A DNA stretch of 64,000 nt from Spirochaetota bacterium (GCA_026398615.1 JAPLSN010000021.1:1-64000), one strand, 5' to 3'; counted from the first letter of the stretch, positions 53,274 to 62,008 are shown. Program-made: numbers and translations. The notes: a model not told the origin generated them from the letters alone.

Positions 53274-54989
53274 ATGAACGACAATACCGTTTTCGAAAAC
53301 CTTGTTTCCGAACTCACGTGCGCGGAGCGCAGCGGGCTGCTGGGCAGGATCCGCAGCCAGGCGATGGTTTCGGCGGAAGCGCTCTTCGAGGGCCAGGATC
53401 AGCCTGAAGACGCTCACGCCGATTACGATGCGCACTTCAGGACCCTGACGCTATTCCAGAAGATCGTCATCATGCTGCGGTCGTTTTTTTCGGGACGGCC
53501 CCGGGAGGACATATTCCGCGACGACGCCGTATCGGAGATCGTGAGATTTCTCGTCCTCGCGGCGCCCGGAATCGTCGACCACAAGCGCCGCAGGCTCACC
53601 GGCAGCTTCCGGCGGGAACTTGCGGCGCTTCGCGACGCGTCGAAATACTTCCGCAGCCTCATCGACAGGACAGCCGACAAGGATCGCGGCGATTTCGTCG
53701 CTTTCCTGGCCTCGGTGGAAATACCGGAGGTGAACGAGATCATCCTAGCGGACACCGATCCCTTCGCGTTCGAGGAACGCGAGCCCGGCATCGGCGAAAA
53801 CGCGGTGTTCGATAGCGTACGCGCCGCCCTCGATTCTGCCCTCGCGGGGATTACCGACAGCCAGCGCCAGAGCATGGCTTACGACCTCCGCTGGGTGCGC
53901 GAGATGCGCAAGCTCTCCTCCTTCATTTTCGAACACTTCCTCTCGGCCTTCGTCGAACTTCCCACAGGACGATGGGAATGCCCGTATCCCGCTGCCGCCG
54001 ACCTTCTTTCCGATCTCGTCGACCAGCTCGTGTCCCTGTCGGAACCGCCTTCTGCCGGCCTCGTCGAGGCCATGATCCTCTACCTGCGCGGCGGGGAATC
54101 AGGTTCGTTCGGCACCGAAGCGGAGGATGAAGCCCGACTCCGCATGGCTGAGGTGGAAACCCGGCTCGGCGTCATCCGGGACTTCAACCGGTCCATTCCC
54201 CTCGTGAAGCTCGTCCGGGTCGTGCGCAACGATCCCCTCTGGAACCCGAAGCATCCCGGCCCGATGGATGATTGGCTTTCGACATACCGGGATTTCTGGA
54301 AGGCGCGCGTGGACGCGTCCCTGCGCAGGTTCAAGGCCGTGCGCTCCCGCATCGCCCTCGAGCGCGAGATCGCGAACTTCCTCGGCAGGGAGCCGCGCTC
54401 CGAATACCAGGCACTGGGTTCCAGGGCCGAGAGCGTGCCGCCGGTCTCCCGCGCCGCCACCCTCGCCTTCCTCGACGCCTTCTACCGCGATGTGTTCGTG
54501 CCGGTCATCAACCGGCCGCTCAAGATCATCCTCGTGGACGGGGAATTCTACAAGCGCGACAACCGCGTCGAATTCGCCGACGCATACTCCGAATTGCTCA
54601 AGATCGACGAGGCCGTGAGGATCTTCGACGCGCGGTTGTCGCCGATCGGGGACCTTTCGCAGGCCTACGTGGAAGCCAGGAAAGAGATGATCGCCATACC
54701 GCTCAAGAAAAGGAAGATCGAGACCGCGGTCATGGGCGCGGAAACGGAAGCGGAGCGCATCGAGAACGGGATCGTGGGTGCGCTCGAAAAGATGCTCGTC
54801 ATCCTGCGCGGCATCGTGAGCGGGGGACCCGGCGGCCGCTACGACTCGCTGTCCAACCTGGGCGCCCTGGACGGCAAGAACAACAACGAATTCGTCAAGT
54901 CCCTGGAGAAGGCCAAGGGCAGCACGGAAAAGGCCCTGGCCCTGTACACCGCGCTCGCCGGCACCGCCGACGCGGATGCCTCCCCGTGA
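53274..54989 (+). CDS. DUF5312-like conserved spirochaetal protein
   Basis: Large helical cytoplasmic protein of 571 residues, resembling the DUF5312 proteins of spirochaetes. Recognisable stretches include ELTCAERSGLLGRI at the start, RRELAALRDASKYFRSLID, and LVDGEFYKRDNRVEFADAYSELL. No catalytic motif recognised. I chose the ATG with GGAG 5 nt before it; an in-frame ATG at 53196, 11 nt after a TATACT, would add 26 basic residues. pgeF overlaps its stop. The preceding ~170 nt show no other gene. Confidence 0.75.
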   Translation: MNDNTVFENLVSELTCAERSGLLGRIRSQAMVSAEALFEGQDQPEDAHADYDAHFRTLTLFQKIVIMLRSFFSGRPREDIFRDDAVSEIVRFLVLAAPGIVDHKRRRLTGSFRRELAALRDASKYFRSLIDRTADKDRGDFVAFLASVEIPEVNEIILADTDPFAFEEREPGIGENAVFDSVRAALDSALAGITDSQRQSMAYDLRWVREMRKLSSFIFEHFLSAFVELPTGRWECPYPAAADLLSDLVDQLVSLSEPPSAGLVEAMILYLRGGESGSFGTEAEDEARLRMAEVETRLGVIRDFNRSIPLVKLVRVVRNDPLWNPKHPGPMDDWLSTYRDFWKARVDASLRRFKAVRSRIALEREIANFLGREPRSEYQALGSRAESVPPVSRAATLAFLDAFYRDVFVPVINRPLKIILVDGEFYKRDNRVEFADAYSELLKIDEAVRIFDARLSPIGDLSQAYVEARKEMIAIPLKKRKIETAVMGAETEAERIENGIVGALEKMLVILRGIVSGGPGGRYDSLSNLGALDGKNNNEFVKSLEKAKGSTEKALALYTALAGTADADASP

Positions 54990-55759
54990 ACGCGCCGATG
55001 CCGGGAACCCTGGTTCCGACGCGTTATGCGTTCGATGCCGCGGAATCGAACGCGCGGCTCGAACTACGCTTCCCGGGCGCAGGCAAGGATGCCCCGCTCG
55101 CATTCCTCTCCCTGCGCGCCGCGGGAACGATGACCTTCTCGTGGGAGCTGCCCAACCCCGCGCGGGCGGCGTTCTTCGGATCGATGGAAATCGCCCCCGG
55201 AAGCGTGCTCGCGATCGAGCTCCTCCACTCCCGGGACATGGTATTCGCCGAGTCTCCGGCCGACATCGTCGCCGGGACGGGATCCGACGGAGTGATCACG
55301 AGGAACCGGCGCCTCGTGCCGGCCATCACTGTGGCGGATTGCATGCCGATCTGGATCCATGACCCGGTCTCGGGAGCCTTTGGCGTGCTGCATTCTGGCT
55401 GGAAGGGCACCGGGATCCTCGGATCGGCCGCCGCGCTCCTGCGCGAACGCTTCGGGACAAATCCCGAGTCGCTGTACGTCATCTTCGGGCCTTGCATCGG
55501 GAGCTGCTGTTACCGCGTGGACTGGGAGCGCGCCGATTTCTTCCGGAATGCCTTCGGGAACCGGGCCGTCGTCGAGAGTGCGCAAGGCCCCAAACTCGAC
55601 CTCCTCGGAGCCAACCTCGGCATCGCGGAAAGGCTCGGCATCGAGCGCCTCGCGTACGTGGACGCGTGCACCTCCTGCGATCCGAGGTTCGGTTCGTACA
55701 GAAGGGAAGGGCCTGACGATTTCACGCGCATGGTCGCGGGGGCGAGGTGCCCGGGATGA
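54986..55759 (+). CDS. pgeF: Laccase-domain purine nucleosidase/peptidoglycan editing factor
   Basis: YfiH/PgeF-family copper/zinc protein, 257 residues. The metal ligands are in ELLHSRDMVF (His), TVADCMPIWI (Cys) and LHSGWKGT (His), and GPCIGSCCYRV follows. Family members act on purine nucleosides and, in E. coli, prevent mis-incorporation of serine into peptidoglycan. GTG start overlapping the upstream stop (GTGA); the OmpA-family gene overlaps its own stop (ATGA). Confidence 0.88.
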   Translation: MNAPMPGTLVPTRYAFDAAESNARLELRFPGAGKDAPLAFLSLRAAGTMTFSWELPNPARAAFFGSMEIAPGSVLAIELLHSRDMVFAESPADIVAGTGSDGVITRNRRLVPAITVADCMPIWIHDPVSGAFGVLHSGWKGTGILGSAAALLRERFGTNPESLYVIFGPCIGSCCYRVDWERADFFRNAFGNRAVVESAQGPKLDLLGANLGIAERLGIERLAYVDACTSCDPRFGSYRREGPDDFTRMVAGARCPG

Positions 55760-57141
55760 AACCGAAATCCGTCGCCGTCGCGCTGTGCTTCGCCGCGCTT
55801 GCCGCCGCGTCCGCGCAGGATGCCGCGCTCGTCTTCACGGGAACGGGGCGCTACAAGCTCGTGGAGCGTTCCGACCTGTCCAAGTACGCGGACGGTGCGT
55901 ACGTCGGCCACGTGTACCGGGAAACCAGGGCCCTGATCGAAGGGAAGCCCGCGCCCGGCGGCGTCAGGTTCGAAGGCGGATTCCTCGTGTTCGAGGAAAC
56001 CCTCCGCGATATGAGCCTCGCGTCCAGGAGGATCGAGGCCGAAGTGGCGGCCGATTTCACCATCGGGACGAACGGATGGATAACCCTCGCGGTCGACAAC
56101 GGCTACCCCAGCCTTCGCGGTTTTCCCGCCTTTCCGGCGGACAGGGTGGCTCCCGGCGCCAGGTGGCAGGCGGAATCCGTCCGCGCGGTGGATCCGCTCA
56201 ATTCCGGCGTCATGACCAGGATGCCCGTCGTCGCGGAGTACGAGTACCGCGGCATCCAGGACTATCGCGGCGTTTCCGTGCACGCGGTTCGCGCGAAGTA
56301 CGCCACGCGGTACCGGCAGGGCCAGGACCGCTCGGGCGATCCTGGTTTGACCCAGGCGAGCGGCACGCACGAAGTCGACATCCTCATCATCGCGGAAACC
56401 GGCGCGCCGGTGCTGTCCCGCGACCGGCTCGACGAAACCTTCACCTACGCTTCCGGGAAGACCGTGCGCTTCAAGGGTTTCACGCTTTCCTTTTTCGAGA
56501 CGGTCGCCCCGCTCGACGACGGCGGGATGATCCACGACTTCCGGCGCGCGTTCGCCGACCCGAATCCGGCCGCGCCGGCCGGACCGGCAGTGGCCTCCGC
56601 CTCCGGTTTGCCCGGCAATGGCTCGACTCCTCCGGCAGACGCCGGGCCCGCGGCCGCGCGGCCGACGGGCGCTCCGCCCGTTGACGCCAAGCCCGAAGAC
56701 GACCTCCGCGCTGCCGGAGCCGAAGGCTACCTCGGCGACGAAAGCGCTCCCGAGCTCGAGCTCGGGAGCGGCGTGAGCGCCCGCCGTACCGAGGAAGGCG
56801 TCATGCTCACGATCAACGACGTCCGCTTCGTGCCCGACCAGGACGCCGTCTTGCCCGAGGAAACGTGGAGGCTCGACGCCCTGGCAGCGGTCCTCGGGAA
56901 GATTCCCGATCGCGGCTTCCTGGTCGCCGGCCACACCGCGAGCGTCGGCCTCCCGGAGCACGAGATGGACCTTTCGATCCGGCGCGCGAAGCGCATCGTG
57001 GACGAACTCGTCAAGCGCGGAATTCCCGCTTCGAGATTCGTCTACCGGGGTTACGGTTCCGCCAAACCCGTGGCTCCGAACGACACGGAAACGAACAAGG
57101 CCAGGAACCGCCGCGTGGAGATCACCATCCTCGAGGATTGA
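55756..57141 (+). CDS. OmpA-family outer-membrane/peptidoglycan-binding protein
   Basis: Exported protein of 461 residues. Signal peptide (KSVAVALCFAALAAASA), a ~250-residue N-terminal domain of unknown fold, a Pro/Ala-rich linker (about 270-325), and a C-terminal OmpA domain with VRFVPDQDAVLPE, GFLVAGHTASVG, RAKRIVDELV and NKARNRRVEI, where the Asp/Arg pair would bind peptidoglycan. No barrel is evident at the N-terminus. It ends the DUF5312-pgeF-ompA operon; the next gene has its own promoter. Confidence 0.87.
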   Translation: MKPKSVAVALCFAALAAASAQDAALVFTGTGRYKLVERSDLSKYADGAYVGHVYRETRALIEGKPAPGGVRFEGGFLVFEETLRDMSLASRRIEAEVAADFTIGTNGWITLAVDNGYPSLRGFPAFPADRVAPGARWQAESVRAVDPLNSGVMTRMPVVAEYEYRGIQDYRGVSVHAVRAKYATRYRQGQDRSGDPGLTQASGTHEVDILIIAETGAPVLSRDRLDETFTYASGKTVRFKGFTLSFFETVAPLDDGGMIHDFRRAFADPNPAAPAGPAVASASGLPGNGSTPPADAGPAAARPTGAPPVDAKPEDDLRAAGAEGYLGDESAPELELGSGVSARRTEEGVMLTINDVRFVPDQDAVLPEETWRLDALAAVLGKIPDRGFLVAGHTASVGLPEHEMDLSIRRAKRIVDELVKRGIPASRFVYRGYGSAKPVAPNDTETNKARNRRVEITILED

Positions 57142-57197
57142 AGCCCGCCAGGGTGCACGATCAAGGGCGGTCGTGCCCGTTCATGGCGAAAACGCGC

Positions 57198-57226
57198 TTG
57201 CGTTGCCGGTTCCCGCGGTCTACACT
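57198..57226 (+). promoter_or_regulatory. Promoter of the ACHX-repeat / radical SAM operon (leaderless geometry)
   Basis: -35 TTGCGT, 17-nt spacer, -10 TACACT, then 6 nt to the ATG. No ribosome-binding site. Confidence 0.5.
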
Positions 57227-57232
57227 TTTCGC

Positions 57233-57853
57233 ATGTCGATCAAGGAATTCCTTTCATCTTTCATCCGCTCCCCGCTGGGAACCGGATCGGCGGTCGCCGC
57301 GGTCGCCGTCGCGGTCGGCGCCATGGCTTTCGGCTTGCCGGTCGCCGCGGCCGTAGCCGCCGCCGCAGGCGGCTGGGTCGTCTTCCTGGCCGCCGCTTTC
57401 GTCGCGGGAGCCGCGCCGCGCGCCGCCGTCCGCGAACGCGACCGGTCATTTTCGGCAAAGGCGGCCACCAGCATAACCGAGTCGGAGGCGCGGAAAAAGG
57501 CCCTGGCTGCCCTGCGCGTCGCGGACCCCGGCGTCGCCCAGGCGGTCCAGTACGTCGTCATGGAAGCGGGGGAGTACCTGGAATCGTGCAGGCGGAACGA
57601 CTCCCATGATCCGGCCGGGGACCTGGCGCTCGCGGAAGCCGTCGAGATCGTCAACCTCTTCCTGCACGAACTCGACGACGATTCCAAGGAACGGCGTTTC
57701 GGCGCGACGGATTCCGATCCCTTCGCTGACGCGAAGGGACGCGCGGCGGCGGCGCTCAAGGACAAGGCGCTGGCGCTCAAGAAGGCGAGGACCGGCCTCG
57801 ACGGCGGTCTTTCGGGCAACGATCGCATGTCCATAGACGAGGAGCTCAGATGA
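57233..57853 (+). CDS. Membrane-hairpin protein, first gene of the ACHX operon
   Basis: Protein of 206 residues. Two adjacent Ala/Val-rich membrane segments (about 18-40 and 41-63) form a hairpin, followed by a soluble helical domain (VAQAVQYVVMEAGEYLESC, then VNLFLHELDDDSKE). No family recognised. The ATG stands 6 nt after a -10 box; the open frame upstream of it is not used under this model. Its stop overlaps the ATG of the ACHX-repeat membrane protein (ATGA), so the two should be made together. Confidence 0.72.
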   Translation: MSIKEFLSSFIRSPLGTGSAVAAVAVAVGAMAFGLPVAAAVAAAAGGWVVFLAAAFVAGAAPRAAVRERDRSFSAKAATSITESEARKKALAALRVADPGVAQAVQYVVMEAGEYLESCRRNDSHDPAGDLALAEAVEIVNLFLHELDDDSKERRFGATDSDPFADAKGRAAAALKDKALALKKARTGLDGGLSGNDRMSIDEELR

Positions 57854-59499
57854 ACGGCAAACGATTTTTCAAGGCCGCACTGCTGGTCCTGCTCACGACG
57901 GCATCCGTCGTCCAGACGGCCGCGCTCAGCGCGCGGCTCGTTTCCACCGAAATCGTCGTGACCCTGAGACCCGACGGCATGGCCGACATCTACTACACCC
58001 TCGACTGGAAGGCTTCCGGCGGCCAGATGCACGGCTTCTACTTCGAGGGCGAAGCCTTCGACCCGGTATGGGACATGGAGCGTTGCTACGCGGACCTGCC
58101 GAACGGCAAGCGCGTTCCGCTCTCCATCGAGGATCTCGGCGGAGGGAAGTTCGACGTGGTCCTGGCGAACGCACTCGGGTTCTCGGGCGAAGCCTTCTAC
58201 ACGCTCCACTACGCGGGGGATTTCGGCGGGGCGGGCCTCATCGGCTCCACCACCAGCCCGGAGAAGGGCGAGCTCCTATACTTCGACTGGGGCCCCGTCG
58301 AGTGGGACACCGAGATGGACTACCGGGCGGTTCGGCTCATACTTCCCGTCAAGGTGGTCGGGGAAAAGCTCACGCAGGAAGAGCGCGACGCGATCCCCAT
58401 GCTCACGGAGCCGCACGTCAATACCGAGAACAAGATCGATTACTACGGTTCGAAGGGCGAGGATGGCTGGTATCTCACGATCCTCTTCTACCAGGAAAAC
58501 GTCTCGGCCTACGCTTCCCAGCTCCTGGAACTCTACTTCCCGAAGGACTTCGTCCCGATGGGCGTGGCGCTCGCTCCGAAGGCGGCGCCTGCCGAAGCCG
58601 AGAGCGAAACGGAATCGTACGAACCTTCATACCATGCTCCGGACCCGACCTGGAAGGATTCCCCGTTCAAGGCCCTCGCCGTGTTCGGCTTCATCCTCGC
58701 GGGCACGGGCTTCTTCTTTTTCCGGCGCGTCCGCAGCTTCTCGGGCGACGTGACGCTCGTGAAGGGCATCGCGTGGGCGGGGGACTCCTGGACGCCTCCC
58801 AAGCTCCTCCAGGGCGGATACCGCGTTCCCGGGAAGATCGCCGAAGACCTGCATCCGGTGGAAGTCGCCCTGCTCATGGAACTGGCGCTCCCGCGCGTCG
58901 CCGCGATCATGGTCGAAGGTCTTTCGTCCCAGGGGCTCGTGGAAACCCTCGAACTCGATCCGCTCCACATCCGCATCCTGAGCGGGAAGAAGGCCGAAAA
59001 CGAGTACGAGGAGCTCTTCCTCGCGGCGTTCGACGCCGACGGCTTCGTGCTGTCGGGGCTCATGGCCGATTTCTTCGAAACCGCCATCAAGAAGCTCCAG
59101 GAAAAAACCTGGGATTGCGACATCGAAGCCACCAAGGCTTTCTACCGCAAGAAGATTGCCGATGAAGCCGCGCTCGGTGACGAACCCGCGACGCCTTCGC
59201 GCGCCGCCCGTCCATACTGCCACTACTGGCATTCCTACTGGATCGTCGATACCCACCCCGGGAACTACGGGCGGATGTCGCTGCCCGGCGCGCTCAACGC
59301 CAATTACGAAAGCTTCATGCGGAGTTCCGGCTGCTTCGAAGGCTGCTTCGCGCCGGCGAACGTCGGGACCGTGAACGCGTGCTACAGCGCCTGCCACAAC
59401 GCGTGCCACGATGCCTGCCATTCGGCCTGCCACGATGCCTGCCATTCGGCCTGCCATTCGGCCTGCCACTCGGCCTGCGTATCGGGAGGCGCCCACTGA
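57850..59499 (+). CDS. DUF2207-like membrane protein with C-terminal Ala-Cys-His-X repeats
   Basis: Protein of 549 residues. Signal peptide (1-28); a beta-rich outer domain like DUF2207 (about 30-240); one membrane segment (ALAVFGFILAGTGFFFF, about 278-294); a cytoplasmic winged-helix-like domain (HPVEVALLMELALPRVAAIM); a Cys/His/Trp patch (YCHYWHSYW); a GCFEGCF motif; and nine Ala-Cys-X-X units at residues 510-545, seven of them exactly Ala-Cys-His-(Ser/Asp/Asn). By topology the repeat tail is in the cytoplasm, where the next gene's radical SAM enzyme could act. The tail resembles a repeat-type peptide substrate rather than a folded domain. Metal binding by the unmodified Cys/His tail is an alternative. 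Confidence 0.82.
   Translation: MNGKRFFKAALLVLLTTASVVQTAALSARLVSTEIVVTLRPDGMADIYYTLDWKASGGQMHGFYFEGEAFDPVWDMERCYADLPNGKRVPLSIEDLGGGKFDVVLANALGFSGEAFYTLHYAGDFGGAGLIGSTTSPEKGELLYFDWGPVEWDTEMDYRAVRLILPVKVVGEKLTQEERDAIPMLTEPHVNTENKIDYYGSKGEDGWYLTILFYQENVSAYASQLLELYFPKDFVPMGVALAPKAAPAEAESETESYEPSYHAPDPTWKDSPFKALAVFGFILAGTGFFFFRRVRSFSGDVTLVKGIAWAGDSWTPPKLLQGGYRVPGKIAEDLHPVEVALLMELALPRVAAIMVEGLSSQGLVETLELDPLHIRILSGKKAENEYEELFLAAFDADGFVLSGLMADFFETAIKKLQEKTWDCDIEATKAFYRKKIADEAALGDEPATPSRAARPYCHYWHSYWIVDTHPGNYGRMSLPGALNANYESFMRSSGCFEGCFAPANVGTVNACYSACHNACHDACHSACHDACHSACHSACHSACVSGGAH
59377..59484 (+). repeat. Twelve-bp tandem repeat encoding the ACHX units
   Basis: Nine 12-bp units, consensus GCCTGCCAYTCG or GCCTGCCACGAT. 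Two copies of a 24-bp pair are followed by three near-identical 12-bp units. First (Ala-Cys-Tyr-Ser) and last (Ala-Cys-Val-Ser) units are degenerate. Copy number can change in frame by slippage. Confidence 0.9.
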
Positions 59500-60917
59500 T
59501 GCGTTCAGACGGCAGTCCCGCCGCGCGCGCCGCGCCCCGGACGGGAAACCCCGACCTCTCGTGGATCTACGCGTTCTGGAAGACCGTCTCGCCCTGGATC
59601 TTCGTCAGGGACGAGGACGACGTGATCATCGTGCCGCCGAACCGCGTCTACAAGGCCAACCGCACCGCGATGGGCCTTCTGCGGCACCTTGACCGCGGCG
59701 GCCGACTCGAGGACATTCCCTCCTTCGCGGAACGGGCGCCCGAGATCGAAGCGTTCTTCGGCGACCTGGAGACGGCGGCCTCGGGCGGGGATCCGAAGCT
59801 CGAGAGCGTCGCCTACGATTTCAGCTTCACCAGGCTCCCCGTCCTCGGGGAGATAGCCGTCACGTATCGCTGCGGCAACCGCTGCCGTTTCTGCTACGCC
59901 GGCTGCGGACCGACCGGCAGTCACTCGCGGGTACCCCCGCAGGGTTCGCGCGCATCCGCGCCCGGGCGCTCGGCCACGGACGGTCCGGAACTGAGCGCCT
60001 CGAAGATCGAGCGGATCATCGACATCTTCCGGGACGAGGCCAAGATTCCCTTTTTTTCGTTCACTGGCGGGGAACCGCTTCTGAGGAAGGACATCGAGCG
60101 GCTCGTCCGCCACGCCGTCCGCAGGAGACTGCGCGTCAACCTCGTCACGAACGGCACGCTCGCGACCCCGCGACGCGCCAGGTCGCTCGCCGCGGCAGGG
60201 CTCGGATCGGTCCAGGTGAGCATCGAGAGCCCCGACCCGGCCGTTCACGATTCCCTCTGCGGAACTCCCGGCTCCTGGGAACGGACCGTGGCGGGGATCC
60301 ATGCGTTCCTGGACGCGGGCGTGCCGGTCCAGACCAATTCCACCGTCACGCGCGAAAACCGGGAATCGCTTCTCCTTCTGCCGGCCTTTCTCGCCTCCCT
60401 GGGCGTCAGGCGCTTCGCCATGAATCTCTTCATCCCCACCGTGGCGGGACCCGACGCGGCGGCGCTCTTCGTGCCCTACTCTGAAATCGGTCCCTTCGTC
60501 GAACGGACGAGGAAGACAGCGTTGGGGCTGGGCATGACCTTCCTCTGGTACTCTCCGACGCCGATGTGCATTTTCAACCCGGTGGCGGCCGGGCTCGGCA
60601 ACAAGAGCTGCGCGGCGTGCGACGGGCTCGTGAGCGTCGATCCGCTCGGCAACATCCTGCCCTGCTCCTCGTACGCCGAGCCGGTGGGCAACCTGTTCGA
60701 ATCGAGCTTCCGCGAAATCTGGTTCTCGGTCCGCGCGAAGCATTTCAAGGACAAGCGCTACGCCGCGGAGCGCTGCCGCTCCTGCGACGCGTTCACAGCC
60801 TGCCAGGGAGCCTGTCCCCTGTACTGGGACTACGCCGGCTGCGGCGAACTCGACGCAGCCTGGCAGCGGGGCAAGGCAAGGGAAACCGCGACGACCGCGA
60901 CCGGAGGGAACGAATGA
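59499..60917 (+). CDS. Radical SAM/SPASM peptide-modifying enzyme with N-terminal PqqD-like domain
   Basis: Enzyme of 472 residues. Residues about 25-92 look like a PqqD-type RiPP recognition element (WIFVRDEDDVIIVPPNRVY, then AMGLLRHLDRGG). The radical SAM core has CGNRCRFC (Cys125, 129, 132), FTGGEPLLR and LVTNGTLAT. A SPASM region with at least eight Cys (PMCIF, KSCAAC, ILPCSSY, ERCRSC, ACQGAC, GCGEL) would hold two auxiliary 4Fe-4S clusters. A basic Ser/Pro-rich insertion (about 138-160) follows the core motif. ATG overlaps the previous stop by 1 nt. It probably modifies the ACHX tail; the chemistry (thioether or other crosslink) is inference. Confidence 0.9.
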   Translation: MRSDGSPAARAAPRTGNPDLSWIYAFWKTVSPWIFVRDEDDVIIVPPNRVYKANRTAMGLLRHLDRGGRLEDIPSFAERAPEIEAFFGDLETAASGGDPKLESVAYDFSFTRLPVLGEIAVTYRCGNRCRFCYAGCGPTGSHSRVPPQGSRASAPGRSATDGPELSASKIERIIDIFRDEAKIPFFSFTGGEPLLRKDIERLVRHAVRRRLRVNLVTNGTLATPRRARSLAAAGLGSVQVSIESPDPAVHDSLCGTPGSWERTVAGIHAFLDAGVPVQTNSTVTRENRESLLLLPAFLASLGVRRFAMNLFIPTVAGPDAAALFVPYSEIGPFVERTRKTALGLGMTFLWYSPTPMCIFNPVAAGLGNKSCAACDGLVSVDPLGNILPCSSYAEPVGNLFESSFREIWFSVRAKHFKDKRYAAERCRSCDAFTACQGACPLYWDYAGCGELDAAWQRGKARETATTATGGNE

Positions 60918-61834
60918 ACGATCTCGAACGCTTCCGCTATTTCAAGCTGCCGCTGCCCCTGCGGCTCATCCTCACGCTCGGGCTGTACGTCTGCGGCGTG
61001 CTTGTGCAGATCGGCTGGGAAGGCGGTTTCCTGCCGGGCTGCGTCCTCATCGTGCTCGGGTGGTTCCCGATCAAGCTCAAGCGGATCACGAACAAGCCCA
61101 AGGACCAGGGCAGGGAAGATTGGCGGGCGGTCGGGAGCGTCGAAGTCGACAAGCTTCTCGATACGATGAAGGAATCCAAGCTCCTGCGAAAGAAGCTCGG
61201 GCGGCGGACCGGCGTCAGGGTCCTGTTCGTCGTCGCCGTGTGCGCGGCCATGATCGCCTGCGTCATGGCGGAATCCGTGCGGGGCATGCTCGCGGCCTTC
61301 GACCTCTTCCTCATGGCGTTCCCGGCGGTATTCCTCGGCGGCGTGACCGTCTTCGTGCCCGGCGAGCTCGATATGAAGCTCCAGGCGTTCCTGCCCATCC
61401 TGGGCGCGGAGCCCAGGCCGGACGGCGTCATCGGCGTGCCCTACCTGCGATTCGACCAGGACGAGAACGGGCTCGACATACCCGAGGACGTACGCTGCAT
61501 GCTCGAGCTGAGGCGCCCGCCCGCCGATTTCGTCGGCATCCAGTTCCAGGCCGCCATCAACAACGGCGAGAACGGCGCCGTGCCCTACATCTACGCGGTC
61601 GTGCTGACCCGGGGCAAGGAAGGACCCGCCTGGAACGCCATTTCACGCATGAAAGCGAGCGGTTTCGTGGTGGAGAAGGGCGGCGACGACAAGTACGGCA
61701 GCCTCGTGGTCCGGCAGAACACGGAGGGCGGCGGCTACCACACCACGGCGGACGACGTCGGCAAGCTCTACGATGTGATGCTGGCGGTGCTGGGGCGGAT
61801 CAAGGCCGCCGCCCCGCAGGAAGCCACGGCGTAG
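60914..61834 (+). CDS. Membrane protein of unknown function, last gene of the ACHX operon
   Basis: Protein of 306 residues with about four membrane segments (LRLILTLGLYVCGVLVQIGW, CVLIVLGWFPI, VLFVVAVCAAMIACVMA, LFLMAFPAVFLGGVTVFV) in the first 150 residues and a soluble C-terminal domain (about 160-300) with GVPYLRFDQDENGLDIP. No family recognised. Its ATG overlaps the radical SAM stop (ATGA), so it belongs to the same system, perhaps as a membrane partner of the DUF2207-like protein. Confidence 0.75.
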   Translation: MNDLERFRYFKLPLPLRLILTLGLYVCGVLVQIGWEGGFLPGCVLIVLGWFPIKLKRITNKPKDQGREDWRAVGSVEVDKLLDTMKESKLLRKKLGRRTGVRVLFVVAVCAAMIACVMAESVRGMLAAFDLFLMAFPAVFLGGVTVFVPGELDMKLQAFLPILGAEPRPDGVIGVPYLRFDQDENGLDIPEDVRCMLELRRPPADFVGIQFQAAINNGENGAVPYIYAVVLTRGKEGPAWNAISRMKASGFVVEKGGDDKYGSLVVRQNTEGGGYHTTADDVGKLYDVMLAVLGRIKAAAPQEATA

Positions 61835-61856
61835 GCGATGGCAGATAGTGTTTTTT

Positions 61857-61989
61857 CACCACGGTGGCACGGAGGCACGGAATGGAGAGGGAGGACCGAG
61901 GCAAAGGCAAGGAAGATATCCCCTCCCACTCCCTCCGTGATTCCCTGCCTTTCAGGTCTTCCTCCGTGTCTCCGTGCCGCCGCGGTTGG
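61857..61989. repeat. Inverted-repeat intergenic element (CCACGG...GGCACGGAGGCACGG)
   Basis: Left arm CACCACGGTGGCACGGAGGC; right arm, as its reverse complement, ACCGCGGCGGCACGGAGACA. Arms of about 28 nt pair imperfectly around ~75 nt. Such elements are widespread in environmental genomes and give spurious translations like SVPPCLRG. It lies between convergent genes. No gene in this ~170-nt gap. Confidence 0.6.
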
Positions 61990-62008
61990 CCTTCGTGCGT
62001 AATCGATC

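Noticed and set aside
59377-59484. Possible CRISPR array
   Set aside because: The repeats are 12 bp, have no spacers, and lie inside a coding region. I saw no CRISPR array or cas gene.
59379-59498. Proline/leucine-rich repeat peptide (LPFGLP-like) before the radical SAM start
   Set aside because: It is the out-of-frame reading of the ACHX-encoding 12-bp repeats; the enzyme starts at 59499.
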